Below, piece after piece: positions 51,460-60,167 of a stretch of DNA of 64,000 nucleotides. The stretch's first letter is position 1. Each line of letters begins with the position of its first letter. Position numbers and translations under genes: made by a program. The notes under the pieces were generated by a model, which was given only the letters and a program-made list of their open reading frames with translations, searched no databases and was not told where the DNA came from. This stretch comes from Nocardiopsis terrae (GTDB taxonomy: Bacteria; Actinomycetota; Actinomycetes; Streptosporangiales; Streptosporangiaceae): the NCBI RefSeq assembly GCF_014651695.1, contig NZ_BMXJ01000006.1, forward strand, positions 286,741-350,740. Reading direction: 5' to 3'.

Positions 51460-52635
51460 CTACCCAAGGGTTGCGCCCACCTTCACGTGGCCCTTGAGCA
51501 GGTCGCGGGCGATCGTGCGGCGCTGGATCTCGTCGGTGCCCTCGAAGATGCGCAGCAGCCGGACGTCCCGGTAGAAGCGCTCGATGGGCAGCTCGCGGGT
51601 GTAACCCATGCCGCCGTGGATCTGCATGACGCGGTCGACGATCTCGTTGGCCTTCACGCCGCCGAACAGCTTGGCGATCGACTGGGCGTGCCGCGAGTCC
51701 TTGCCCTCGGAGACCTGCCAGGCGGCGTGCAGCACCAGCAGGCGCAGCGCCTCGATCTCGGTCTGGGAGTCGGCGATCATCCACTGGATGGCCTGGCGGT
51801 CCGCGATGGGCGCACCGAAGGTCTCGCGGGTCTTGGAGTAGTCGACGGCCATGTCGAGCAGGCGCTCGCAACCGCCCAGCGCGCGGGCGGGCAGCAGGTA
51901 GCGGCCCTTGCCGATCCACTTCATGGCGAGGGCGAAGCCGTACCCTTCCTCGCCGAGGATGTTCTCGTGCGGGACGCGCACGTCCTGGAAGATCAGGGCG
52001 GCCGGGCGGCGCTCGCCCATGGTGTCGATGGGCTCGGAGGTCCAGCCCATGTCGCGGTCGACGAGGAAACAGGTCACACCGCCGTTGGCGCCCTTCTCGG
52101 GGTCGGTGACCGCGAAGACCATGGCGAAGTCGGCCTCGTTGCCGCCGGTGATGAAGGTCTTCTCACCGTTGATCACCCACTCGTCGCCGTCGCGGACGGC
52201 CTTGGCGCGGATGGCCTTGGCGTCGGAGCCCGCGTTCGGCTCGGTGATGGCGAAGCAGGACTTGCGCTCGCCCTCGATGGTGGGGAGCAGGTAGCGGCGC
52301 TTCTGCTCCTCGTTGGCGTAGTAGAGGATGTTGTCGGCCTCACCGCCGAATTTGAAGGTGAGGAAGGTCCGGCCGAGTTCGATCTCGATGAGGGCCTCGC
52401 TGATCGCGTCCAGCCCCATGCCGCCGTACTCCTCCGGGGTGGCGACCCCCCAGAAGTCCGACTTGCGGGCCAGTGCGCGCAGCCGGTTGTTCTCCTCGCG
52501 GGTCAGGCCGGGCGGGTGGCCCTCGCGCTCGCGGCGCAGCACCTCGTTCTCCAGCGGCATCAGCTCCCGCTCGACGAAGGTTCGCACCCAGCTCTGGACG
52601 GCGCGCTGCTCTTCGCTCAGTGAGAAATCGATCAC
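51460..52635 (-). CDS. Acyl-CoA dehydrogenase
   Basis: This 391-aa FAD enzyme starts MIDFSLSEEQRAVQSWVRTFVEREL, with FAITEPNAGSD (flavin contact), an EKTFITGG loop, and the C-terminal IHGGMGYTRELPIERFYRDVRLLRIFEGTDEIQR; the Glu of the last segment (FEGT) is the family's usual catalytic base. It oxidises an acyl-CoA to the enoyl-CoA. The start is GTG 52635 with GGGAG upstream; longer frames cross the opposite gene. A 12-bp-arm dyad lies just upstream. A TetR gene is divergent. Confidence 0.92.
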   Translation of the reverse strand: MIDFSLSEEQRAVQSWVRTFVERELMPLENEVLRREREGHPPGLTREENNRLRALARKSDFWGVATPEEYGGMGLDAISEALIEIELGRTFLTFKFGGEADNILYYANEEQKRRYLLPTIEGERKSCFAITEPNAGSDAKAIRAKAVRDGDEWVINGEKTFITGGNEADFAMVFAVTDPEKGANGGVTCFLVDRDMGWTSEPIDTMGERRPAALIFQDVRVPHENILGEEGYGFALAMKWIGKGRYLLPARALGGCERLLDMAVDYSKTRETFGAPIADRQAIQWMIADSQTEIEALRLLVLHAAWQVSEGKDSRHAQSIAKLFGGVKANEIVDRVMQIHGGMGYTRELPIERFYRDVRLLRIFEGTDEIQRRTIARDLLKGHVKVGATLG

Positions 52636-52645
52636 GGCTGCTCCC

Positions 52646-52672
52646 AAGTAACCTAACGCTGTTCGGTTATTT
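52646..52672 (-). promoter_or_regulatory. Inverted repeat upstream of the acyl-CoA dehydrogenase
   Basis: AAGTAACCTAAC (52646-52657) and GTTCGGTTATTT (52661-52672) are complementary at 10 of 12 positions with a 3-nt centre, immediately before the GTG start. This matches a TetR-type operator, probably for one of the two TetR genes just to the right. Confidence 0.6.
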
Positions 52673-52932
52673 GAGGGTACGTTGTGGCCCCTTGTCCGCG
52701 CAAGGGCGGAACCGAACGGTGTGAGGTGGCAGGTGGAACCACTGATCCCCCGGGGAGTGGACCGTTCCGGCAGGTCCCGCGGGGTTCCGGACCGCTCCCG
52801 GCCGGTCCTCGGCGGGAAGGCGGGCCGCGGTGGGGGCCGCCGAGCGGCAGAATACGGAGCACGCCGTGCGATGATCGGCGCGGATGCCGGACGGACCGGC
52901 CCGACGGCGCAGTGCAGAAGGAGAGCCTTTCC

Positions 52933-53586
52933 GTGGCCCGACCCAAGACACCGATGCTGAGCAAACCGGCGATCCGCGGGGCCGCGCTCACGCTCATCGA
53001 CCGGGACGGGCTGGAACAGCTGTCCATGCGCAAGCTCGCCCAGGAGTTGGCAGTCCAGGCCGCCTCGCTCTACAGCCACTACCGCACCAAGGAGGAGCTG
53101 CTCAGCGAGGTCGCCGAGGTGGTCACCACACACATCGACGTGTCCGGTTTCGAGGGCGGCGACTGGCGCGGGGGCCTGGCCGGGTGGGCCCGCTCCTACC
53201 GGACGGCCCTGGCCGAACACCCGAACCTGCTCCCGGTGATCGCCGCCGGGCCCGGCCGCCGGGAGGAGGCGCTGCGCCGCGCCGACGCCGTGCACGGCGG
53301 GCTCGTGAGCGCGGGCTGGCCTCCCCGCTACGCCACGATGATCGGGGCCTCCACCAAGTACCTGGTGGTGGGCGCCGCGACCAACTCCTTCGCGCGCGGG
53401 TTCGACGACGACGTCCGGGTCTACCAGGACCGCTACCCCAACCTGTCGCAGGCCCACCGGCTGCCCGAGGTCGCCGCCGAGATCGACGAGGAAAGCTTCG
53501 AACTGGCGCTGACGGCCTTCCTCGACGGTCTGGTCCCCGTCTACGACCGGGTCCGGAGCTCCGCCGGGGACGGTGCCGGGCACTGA
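52933..53586 (+). CDS. TetR-family regulator (TetR_C-like ligand domain)
   Basis: This 217-aa regulator has the helix-turn-helix LSMRKLAQELAVQAASLYSHYRTKEEL (about residues 32-58), of the TetR class with an N-terminal ALTLIDRDGLEQ helix, and a C-terminal domain like that of tetracycline-type repressors. GTG 52933 has AAGGAGAG upstream. It is divergent from the acyl-CoA dehydrogenase and may control it. Its 3' end overlaps that of the opposing TetR gene by 46 bp. Confidence 0.85.
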   Translation: MARPKTPMLSKPAIRGAALTLIDRDGLEQLSMRKLAQELAVQAASLYSHYRTKEELLSEVAEVVTTHIDVSGFEGGDWRGGLAGWARSYRTALAEHPNLLPVIAAGPGRREEALRRADAVHGGLVSAGWPPRYATMIGASTKYLVVGAATNSFARGFDDDVRVYQDRYPNLSQAHRLPEVAAEIDEESFELALTAFLDGLVPVYDRVRSSAGDGAGH

Positions 53587-54200
53587 GCCGCGGTCCGGGC
53601 CCGGGCGCGCCCGCGCCCCGGGCCAGGGGACGGGGCCATCGAGTCGATCCACGCGCAGAGCAGGTCGAGTCCGGCCTCGCCGCGCCCCCGGTCGCCGGTG
53701 ACGAGGTAGTCGGTCTCCAACCCGGAGAACGCCGAGTTCAGCAGGGTGGCCAGGCTGAGCGCCCGGTCCTCGGGAACCCCGCGCAGGGTCAGGCAGGAGG
53801 CGACGAACTCCGCGCGCCCGCGCACGAACCCCGCGCTGGCCGCCGGCAGGCGGCCCGAGGCGGCGAGCCCCTCGATCTCCCGGATGAGCCGGGTCATGGG
53901 CAGTTCCTGGCCGAGCCCCCGCCGCCAGGCGTCCCGGACGATGCCGCTGACCGGGACCGCCGGGTCCTCCCAGCCCTTCGTGGCGAGCAGCGCCCGGTGC
54001 TGGCGCTCGTCCAGGCGGGCCAGGACCGCGGAGAGCAGCTCCTCGCGGTCGGCGAAGTGGTGGGTGAACACGCGCGTGCTCTGGCCCAGGCCCTGGGCGA
54101 GGCCGCGCAGGGTGAACCCGGTGATCCCGGTGTGCGCGAGCTGTTCGATGACGGCGTCCAGGACCTCGCGGCGCCTTGCGGGGTCAGCTTTCCGGGCCAT
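53541..54200 (-). CDS. TetR-family regulator
   Basis: This 219-aa regulator has a TetR helix-turn-helix (ITGFTLRGLAQGLGQSTRVFTHHFADREEL) and a C-terminal ligand domain ending in an arginine-rich tail (PGPGRGRARARTAAQ). AGGAGG lies 5 bases before ATG 54200. A perfect inverted repeat lies 11 bp upstream, indicating autoregulation. It is downstream of the acyl-CoA carboxylase gene on the same strand. Confidence 0.87.
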   Translation of the reverse strand: MARKADPARRREVLDAVIEQLAHTGITGFTLRGLAQGLGQSTRVFTHHFADREELLSAVLARLDERQHRALLATKGWEDPAVPVSGIVRDAWRRGLGQELPMTRLIREIEGLAASGRLPAASAGFVRGRAEFVASCLTLRGVPEDRALSLATLLNSAFSGLETDYLVTGDRGRGEAGLDLLCAWIDSMAPSPGPGRGRARARTAAQCPAPSPAELRTRS

Positions 54201-54210
54201 GTCCACCTCC

Positions 54211-54228
54211 TGTGCCAACTCTGGCACA
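54211..54228 (-). promoter_or_regulatory. TetR operator TGTGCCA-N4-TGGCACA
   Basis: A perfect 7-bp inverted repeat with a 4-nt centre at 54211-54228, 11 bp upstream of the leftward TetR ATG and overlapping its likely transcription start. Confidence 0.75.
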
Positions 54229-54334
54229 CGGATTCAGGCCGTGTTCGTCGCCTTTGCCGACCGCGCGGTCCCCGTCCAGCCGGCCGCTGTCATGGTGTTG
54301 CCCGCCGCGTCCGGACCGGCCCTGGCGCTGCTGG

Positions 54335-57300
54335 TCACCAGGCGTCGACGTAGCGGCCGACCCGCTCCCCGGAACCGTCCGTCCCCGGGGCTCCGGCCAG
54401 GGCCGCGGTGACCCGGGCCCGGGTCACCGCGGGGTCGATCACGTCGTCCAGCTCGAACACCGAGGCCGCACTGGTCGCCCTGCCGCGCTCGTAGGCCGCG
54501 GCGAGCAGGGCGTCGAAGGTGGCCTCCCGCTCCCGGGGGTCCTCGACGGCGGCCAACTCCTTGCGGAACCCCAACCGGACCGCTCCCTCCAACCCCATCG
54601 GACCGAGCTCCCCGCTGGGCCAGGCCAGGGTGGCGTCGGGGGCGCGCAGGTGACCGCCGGCCATGGCCTGGGCGCCCAGGCCGTAGGCCTTGCGCAGCAC
54701 CACGGTCACCATCGGAACGCGCAGTTGGGAACCGATCAGGAACAACCGGGAGAAGTGCCGGACGGTGGCGGTGCGTTCGGCGTCCGGGCCGACCATGAAC
54801 CCCGGGGTGTCGCACAGGGAGAGCACGGCGAGCCCGTGGGCGTCGCACAACTGCAGGAACCGGGCGGCCTTGTCCGCGCCGTCGGAGTCGATGGCGCCGC
54901 CCAGGTGGCCGGGGTCGTTGGCGATCAGGCCCATCGGCCGCCCCTCGATCCGCACCAGGGCGGTGACCACACCCGGCCCGAAGCGGCGGCGCAGCTCCAG
55001 CACGGAGCCGGTGTCGGCCAGGGTGCGGACCGCGCGGCGGACGTCGTAGGCGCGCAGCCGGTTCTCCGGGACCACGTGGCGCAGCAGCCGCTGGTCGGCG
55101 GCCTCCCAGTCGCCGACGGTGCCCTGGAAGTAGGACAGGTAGTCGCGGGCCGCGCGCACGGCTGCCGCATCGTCCTCCACGAGCAGGTCGATCACCCCGT
55201 TGGGCTCCTGGACACCGACCGGGCCGACCTCCTCGGGGCGGTGGACGCCCAGCCCGCCGCCCTCGATCATCGCGGGCCCGCCCATGCCGATCGTGGCATC
55301 GCGGGTGGCGATGACGACGTCGCAGCAGCCCAGCAGGGCCGCGTTGCCCGCGAAGCAGCGACCCGAGGCCACCCCCACGGTGGGGACCCGGCCGCTGAGG
55401 CGGCCCATGGCGGAGAACGTGGTGACGCCCAGGGCGGAGGCGGTGTTGGGGTCGATGTCCCCGGGGCGGCCGCCGCCGCCCTCGGCGAAGAGCACGACCG
55501 GGAGCCGGCGCCGGCGGGCGAGTTCCAGCATGCGGTCGGTCTTGCGGTGGTTGATCACGCCCTGGGTCCCGGCCATGACGGTGTAGTCGTACGACATGAC
55601 CACGCAGTCGGTGCCGTAGTCCGGTCCGTCCGCGGACCGGACGCCGCGCCGCGCACCGGCTCCGTCCCCCGTTCCGTCGCCGTGCCGACCGGTGTTGACC
55701 CGGCCGATCCCGGTGACCATGCCGTCGGCGGGGGTGTTGGCGGCCAGGTCCTCGTCGGAGCGGCGGCCGCGCTGTGCGGCGACCGCCAGCGCGCCGTACT
55801 CGGTGAAGCCGCCGTCCCCGCACAGGTCGGCGATGTTCTCCCGGGCGGTGCGCCGGCCCAGGCGGTGCCGTTTGGCCACCGCTTCGGGACGGCGCTCGTC
55901 GGTGCCCGACGCGTGGCGTTCGAGCACCTCGGCCAGGTCGGGGCGGATGCGGTCGGGATCGACGCCGTCCTCGGCCGGCCCCGCCTCCTCCTCGACGCCG
56001 TCCGGGGCGAACCCGAGCAGTTCCTCGCCCTCGCCGACGGCGGCCCCGACCACGGCTCGGACCTCGCCGACCGTTCCGGAGGCGGGTGCGGCCAGCACGT
56101 GCTCCAGCTTCATCGCCTGGAGCACCACCAGGGGAGCCCCGGCCCGGACTCCGTCGCCGGGTTTCGCCTCGACCGAGACGACCGTCGCGGCGAAGGGCGC
56201 GGTGAGGCCGGCGGCGGAGCCCCCGTTCGGTGTTCCGGCGGTGGCGGTCCCGGCCGCGGCGAGGAGTTCGGCGAGGTGCTCGCCGACGAAGGCGGTGGTG
56301 GCGGTTCCGGAACGGAAACCGGGGTGGCGCAGCACCGCCCGCAGGAAGGCGATGTCGGTGTCGGCCCCGGCCACGGTGAACTCGGCCAGGGCCCGCTCGG
56401 CCCGGTCGGCGGCGTCGGTCAGCCCGCCGCGCGGGGCGTGCGCGACCACCTTGGCCAGCAGCGGGTCGAAGCCGTCCCCGGCGGTGTGCCCGACCGCTCC
56501 GTGGGTGTCCACCCGTACACCCGGGCCGGTGGGCGGGGCGAAGGCGGTCAGGGTCCCGGAGGAGGGGAGCGCCGCCCCGTCGGCGCCGGTGGTCTCCAGG
56601 TTGACCCGGGCCTGGACGGCGTAGCCGCGCGGGGCGGGGACGTCCTCCTGCCCGAGGCCCTGTTCGGCCAGGGTGCGGCCCAGCGCAACCTCGATCTGTG
56701 CGGTGACCAGGTCGACCCCGGTGACCTCCTCGGTGACGGTGTGCTCGACCTGCAGGCGCGGGTTGGCCTCGACGAAGTGGAAGGCGGGGGCTCCGGAGTC
56801 CCCGTCGGGCCCTGCGGCCCCGACGAGGAACTCGAAGGTGCCCAGGCCGGAGTAGGAGACCTCGCGGGCGAGGGTGAGGGCGGCGTCGAGCAGCCGTCGG
56901 CGGAGCTCTTCGGGCAGGCCCGGGGCGGGGGCGGTCTCGACCAGTTTCTGGTGGCGGCGCTGGATGCTGCACTCGCGCTCCCACAGGTGGGTCACGGCGC
57001 CGGTGCCGTCCCCGACCACCTGGACCTCGACGTGCCGGGCGCGTTGCAGCAGCTGTTCCACGTAGAGGTCGCCGTGTCCGAGGGCGTGTTCGGCCTCCGA
57101 ACGGCAGCGTTCGTAGGCGAAGGCCAGGTCCGCAGGGTCGGTGACCGCGCGGATGCCCCGCCCGCCGCCGCCCGCCAGGGCCTTGACCATCACCGCCCCG
57201 CCGGGTCCGAGCCGTCTCAGGAAGGCCTCGGCCTCCTCCAGGGAGGTCGCGCCGAAGGTGCCGGGCAGAACGGGGACCCCGAGGCTCTCGGCCAGGGCCC

Positions 57301-57661
57301 GCGCGCGTGCCTTGTCGCCGAACAGGGCGAGGGCCTCGGGGGAGGGGCCCACGAAGACCAGGCCGGAGGCGGCGCACAGTTCGGCGAAGTCGGCGTTCTC
57401 GCTGAGGAAGCCGTAGCCGGGATGGACGAGCCGGCAACCCGTCTCGCGGGCCACGGCGACCAGTCGCTCGCCGTCCAGGTAGGCGGAGGGGCCCGCGGCG
57501 CCGAGCGGGCGGGCCTGGTCGGCGAGGCGGACGTGGGCGGCCCCGGAGTCCTCCGCCGCGTACACGGCGACGGTGCCGATTCCCAGGGAGGCGGCGGCCC
57601 GGAGCACGCGCACGGCGATCTCACCCCGGTTGGCGACGAGCAGGCGGGTGGGTTCGGACAC
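54335..57661 (-). CDS. Single-chain biotin-dependent acyl-CoA carboxylase
   Basis: This 1108-aa protein fuses all parts of an acyl-CoA carboxylase. Order: biotin carboxylase (1-450; LLVANRGEIAVRVLRAAASLG, GGGGRGIRAV, ECSIQRRHQKLVE), biotinyl domain with AMKLE near residue 516, and carboxyltransferase (about 590-1108; FTEYGALAVAAQR, GVASGRCFAGNAALLGCCD, and LCDTPGFMVGPDAE with QAMAGG). The size and order fit the single-chain long-chain acyl-CoA carboxylases (LCC) described from mycobacteria. It is probably active on acetyl- to long-chain acyl-CoAs; the real substrate is unknown. GTG 57661 has GAGGAAGGGGA upstream. A TetR gene with a shared operator is divergent. Confidence 0.88.
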   Translation of the reverse strand: MSEPTRLLVANRGEIAVRVLRAAASLGIGTVAVYAAEDSGAAHVRLADQARPLGAAGPSAYLDGERLVAVARETGCRLVHPGYGFLSENADFAELCAASGLVFVGPSPEALALFGDKARARALAESLGVPVLPGTFGATSLEEAEAFLRRLGPGGAVMVKALAGGGGRGIRAVTDPADLAFAYERCRSEAEHALGHGDLYVEQLLQRARHVEVQVVGDGTGAVTHLWERECSIQRRHQKLVETAPAPGLPEELRRRLLDAALTLAREVSYSGLGTFEFLVGAAGPDGDSGAPAFHFVEANPRLQVEHTVTEEVTGVDLVTAQIEVALGRTLAEQGLGQEDVPAPRGYAVQARVNLETTGADGAALPSSGTLTAFAPPTGPGVRVDTHGAVGHTAGDGFDPLLAKVVAHAPRGGLTDAADRAERALAEFTVAGADTDIAFLRAVLRHPGFRSGTATTAFVGEHLAELLAAAGTATAGTPNGGSAAGLTAPFAATVVSVEAKPGDGVRAGAPLVVLQAMKLEHVLAAPASGTVGEVRAVVGAAVGEGEELLGFAPDGVEEEAGPAEDGVDPDRIRPDLAEVLERHASGTDERRPEAVAKRHRLGRRTARENIADLCGDGGFTEYGALAVAAQRGRRSDEDLAANTPADGMVTGIGRVNTGRHGDGTGDGAGARRGVRSADGPDYGTDCVVMSYDYTVMAGTQGVINHRKTDRMLELARRRRLPVVLFAEGGGGRPGDIDPNTASALGVTTFSAMGRLSGRVPTVGVASGRCFAGNAALLGCCDVVIATRDATIGMGGPAMIEGGGLGVHRPEEVGPVGVQEPNGVIDLLVEDDAAAVRAARDYLSYFQGTVGDWEAADQRLLRHVVPENRLRAYDVRRAVRTLADTGSVLELRRRFGPGVVTALVRIEGRPMGLIANDPGHLGGAIDSDGADKAARFLQLCDAHGLAVLSLCDTPGFMVGPDAERTATVRHFSRLFLIGSQLRVPMVTVVLRKAYGLGAQAMAGGHLRAPDATLAWPSGELGPMGLEGAVRLGFRKELAAVEDPREREATFDALLAAAYERGRATSAASVFELDDVIDPAVTRARVTAALAGAPGTDGSGERVGRYVDAW

Positions 57662-57707
57662 GGGGGTCCCCTTCCTCGGCCGGTGGGTGAACCGAGTCTG
57701 CACCCCT

Positions 57708-57725
57708 GTTGACATTGATGTCAAC
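57708..57725. promoter_or_regulatory. TetR operator GTTGACAT-TG-ATGTCAAC
   Basis: A perfect 8-bp-arm inverted repeat (57708-57725) in the 91-bp gap between the carboxylase and TetR starts. It contains TTGACA on both strands and so can cover the -35 of either promoter. Confidence 0.8.
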
Positions 57726-57752
57726 GATTGTGGTTCTGGGATACTCGCCCCC

Positions 57753-58370
57753 ATGGAGAAGAAGGAGTGGGCGACCCGCGTCAAGCACGACCGAGCCGAC
57801 AGCGCCACCCGCGCGGCCCTGCTCACGGCGGCGCGGAGGGTGTTCGAACGCAACGGCTACGCGCGCACGACCGTCGCGGGGATCACCGCCGGGGCCGGGG
57901 TCGGCCGGGCCACCTTCTACGTGTACTTCGCCTCCAAGGAGGAGGTGTTCGCGGTCCTGGCCGAGGGGGTGCGGGACCGGTTCCTGGCCAGCCAGGAACT
58001 CGACGGGATCGACGCCGACGACCCGTACGCGGTGGTCCGGGCGACCGTCACCGCCTTCCTGGACGCCTACACGGAGAACCTCGCGTTCGTCACCGTGCTC
58101 CAGCACCAGTCGCTGTCCGACCCGGCGATGGGGGAGCTGTGGGAGGAGATCCACGGTCTGCCCCGCCGTCGCTCCGCCCGCTACACCCGGCGCCTGGTGG
58201 AGCGGGGGGCGGCGGACCCGGCGGCCTCCCCGGAGGCGGTCGCCCGGGCGGCCGGAGGCATGGTCGCGGCCTTCGCCGGCGGCCTCGCCTCCTGCCCGGG
58301 AGACCGGGACCGGGCCGCCCGGGAACTGACAGCGATGTACCTCCGCCTGCTGGGGCTCCCGGAGAGGTGA
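57753..58370 (+). CDS. TetR-family repressor of the acyl-CoA carboxylase
   Basis: This 205-aa regulator has the TetR N-terminus RAALLTAARRVFERNGYARTTVAGITAGAGVGRATFYVYFASKEEVF and a helical C-terminal domain. ATG at 57753 has no ribosome site and lies shortly after GATACT (57740-57745), so the mRNA may be leaderless. It is divergent from the single-chain carboxylase and probably represses it via the palindrome between them. Confidence 0.87.
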   Translation: MEKKEWATRVKHDRADSATRAALLTAARRVFERNGYARTTVAGITAGAGVGRATFYVYFASKEEVFAVLAEGVRDRFLASQELDGIDADDPYAVVRATVTAFLDAYTENLAFVTVLQHQSLSDPAMGELWEEIHGLPRRRSARYTRRLVERGAADPAASPEAVARAAGGMVAAFAGGLASCPGDRDRAARELTAMYLRLLGLPER

Positions 58371-58415
58371 CGGACGGGCAGTGGCGCCCCGCCCGTGGGG
58401 ACGCCCCGGGCGGGC

Positions 58416-59381
58416 TCAGCCGCGGGCGAAGGCGTCCTCGCCGGTCAGCTCGGCCGACCAGGCCCACAGCCGTTCGGCCTGTTCGGGGTCGGTGGCGTGG
58501 GCGGCGACCCCTCGCTCGCCCCGCTCCGGGTCCGCCCGCTCCGGGAGTTCGGCGATGTCGGCGTTCTCGCAGTACAGGCCGCCCATCCCCGCGAGCCGGG
58601 CGGAGGTGGCCGCCCACACCTGGGTGGCCGCGCCCTGCTCGGGGGTCTTGAAGGTGGGGTTGACCGTGTTGCCCTGCTCGTCGATCCACCCGCGTTCGAC
58701 CATCTCCCCGGTGGTCATGTGCCGCTGCAACCGGGTGAGGATCGCGCCGGGGTGCAGGGAGAAGGCCCGGACCCCGTGGCCGCTGCCGAGCCGGTCCAGG
58801 TGCACGGCGAAGAGGACGTTCGCGGTCTTGGCCTGGCCGTAGGCCGTCCAGCGGTCGTAGCCCCGCGCGAACCACGGGTCGTCCCAGCGGACACCGGAGG
58901 CGTGGTGACCGGAGGAGGCCACCGAGACCACCCGCCCGCCGCCGTTAGCGATCCTCGGCCACAACCGGTTGACCAGGGCGAAGTGCCCCAGGTGGTTGAC
59001 GGCGAACTGGGCCTCCCAGCCGGGGCCGACCACGGTGTGCGGGCAGCCCATGATCCCCGCGCTGTTGACCACCAGGTCGATCCGCTCGTGCGGGAAGGCG
59101 TCCGCGAACGCGCGAACGCTCTGCAGGTCGGCCAGGTCCAGCTCGCCGACCTCCGTGCCCGGGATCCGTGCGAGAGCCTCCTCCGCCTGGTCGGGCCTGC
59201 GTGCCGGGACGACCACGCGGGCGCCCGCCCCCGCGAGGGCCCGTGTGGTCTCCAGTCCGATCCCCGAGTGGCCGCCGGTCACCAGGGCGACCTTCCCGGT
59301 CAGGTCGGTGCCGTCGAGGACCTCGGCCGCGGTGCTGCGCATGCCGTGGCCGGAGCCGATCCTGCTCTGTCGTGTGCTCAT
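58416..59381 (-). CDS. SDR-family oxidoreductase
   Basis: This 321-aa protein is of the retinol-dehydrogenase-like SDR group: GGHSGIGLETTRALAGAGARVVVPARRP (NADP-type, with Arg after strand 2), NSAG in place of NNAG, catalytic YGQAK (Tyr-x3-Lys) and SLHPGAILTRL. It probably reduces aldehydes or ketones. ATG 59381 sits exactly where a MerR-type promoter would start transcription, so the mRNA is leaderless. A region after 58416 forms a hairpin with the end of the TetR gene. Confidence 0.9.
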   Translation of the reverse strand: MSTRQSRIGSGHGMRSTAAEVLDGTDLTGKVALVTGGHSGIGLETTRALAGAGARVVVPARRPDQAEEALARIPGTEVGELDLADLQSVRAFADAFPHERIDLVVNSAGIMGCPHTVVGPGWEAQFAVNHLGHFALVNRLWPRIANGGGRVVSVASSGHHASGVRWDDPWFARGYDRWTAYGQAKTANVLFAVHLDRLGSGHGVRAFSLHPGAILTRLQRHMTTGEMVERGWIDEQGNTVNPTFKTPEQGAATQVWAATSARLAGMGGLYCENADIAELPERADPERGERGVAAHATDPEQAERLWAWSAELTGEDAFARG

Positions 59382-59388
59382 GCGGCTC

Positions 59389-59419
59389 ACGCTAGGAGCT
59401 GGAGCGCGCTCCAGGTCAA
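59389..59419 (-). promoter_or_regulatory. MerR-type promoter with CTGGAGCGCGCTCCAG operator
   Basis: On the minus strand TTGACC (59414-59419) and TAGCGT (59389-59394) are exactly 19 bp apart, and the spacer plus its edges hold the perfect 16-bp palindrome CTGGAGCGCGCTCCAG (59399-59414). Transcription would start at about 59382, at the ATG. No MerR gene is adjacent. Confidence 0.75.
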
Positions 59420-59606
59420 GGACCGTGCCCCGGATCCGGGACGTCCGCCGGGGCCCGCGGAGGCGGCACACGTACCCCCGGTGGCCTGTGCGGGAGGGCG
59501 GCCCCGACATGCGGGGGAAGGACCCCCCGGCGCTGCGCGTTTCCCGGAGTGAGGGGAACGTAGCATCTGCTTTGACACGGTGTCCCACGAGGAGAAGACG
59601 GTACTC

Positions 59607-60053
59607 ATGGCTGAGAAGCGCGTGGTCTGGGCGAAGAAACTGCCGCAGGTCTACAAGAAGCTCGACGAGGTCGACCTGGTGATCGCCGAGCACCTGGACG
59701 TCCGGCTGCTGGAACTGGTCAAACTCCGCGCCTCCGTGCTCAACGGCTGCGCGTTCTGCGTGGACCTGCACACCCGGAAGGCCCTCGGCGAGGGCGAGTC
59801 CCAGCAGCGGCTCTTCCTCGTGTCCACCTGGTACGAGGCCGGGGACCGCTTCACCGAACGGGAGCGCGCCGCCCTCGCCCTGACCGACGAGATGACCGAG
59901 CTGGGCGGCCACGGCGTGTCCGACGAGGTCTACGAAGAGGCCGCCGAGCACTTCGACGAGACGGAGCTCGCCGCGCTGATGTCCGCCATCGCCATGATCA
60001 ACCTCTACAACCGGCTCGCCGTCACCAGCCGGTTGCACCCCAGGGAGCACTGA
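59607..60053 (+). CDS. Carboxymuconolactone decarboxylase/AhpD-like protein
   Basis: This 148-aa alpha-helical protein has the CMD core VRLLELVKLRASVLNGCAFCVDLHTRKAL, with Cys48-x2-Cys51 and His55, the AhpD-type redox site. It is probably a peroxidase-like or alkylhydroperoxidase-type disulphide reductase. ATG 59607 has GAGGAG 12 bases upstream; GTG 59580 is an alternative. TAGCAT (59561-59566) is a likely -10 and the palindrome GACACGGTGTC (59574-59584) covers the expected transcription start. Confidence 0.85.
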   Translation: MAEKRVVWAKKLPQVYKKLDEVDLVIAEHLDVRLLELVKLRASVLNGCAFCVDLHTRKALGEGESQQRLFLVSTWYEAGDRFTERERAALALTDEMTELGGHGVSDEVYEEAAEHFDETELAALMSAIAMINLYNRLAVTSRLHPREH

Positions 60054-60110
60054 CCGGCCCCTCGGCCGACCTGCCCCGGGCGGCCGTTCCGGGGCGGGGC
60101 GCGCACGAAG

Positions 60111-60144
60111 GCCGCCCCGTCCCGGAACCGCGGGACGGGGCGGC
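60111..60144. terminator. Perfect 14-bp bidirectional terminator
   Basis: GCCGCCCCGTCCCG (60111-60124) and its exact complement (60131-60144) with a 6-nt loop lie between the convergent CMD-family and small membrane protein genes. Confidence 0.8.
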
Positions 60145-60167
60145 AGCGGCGCTCGGCCGCGCTGAGG

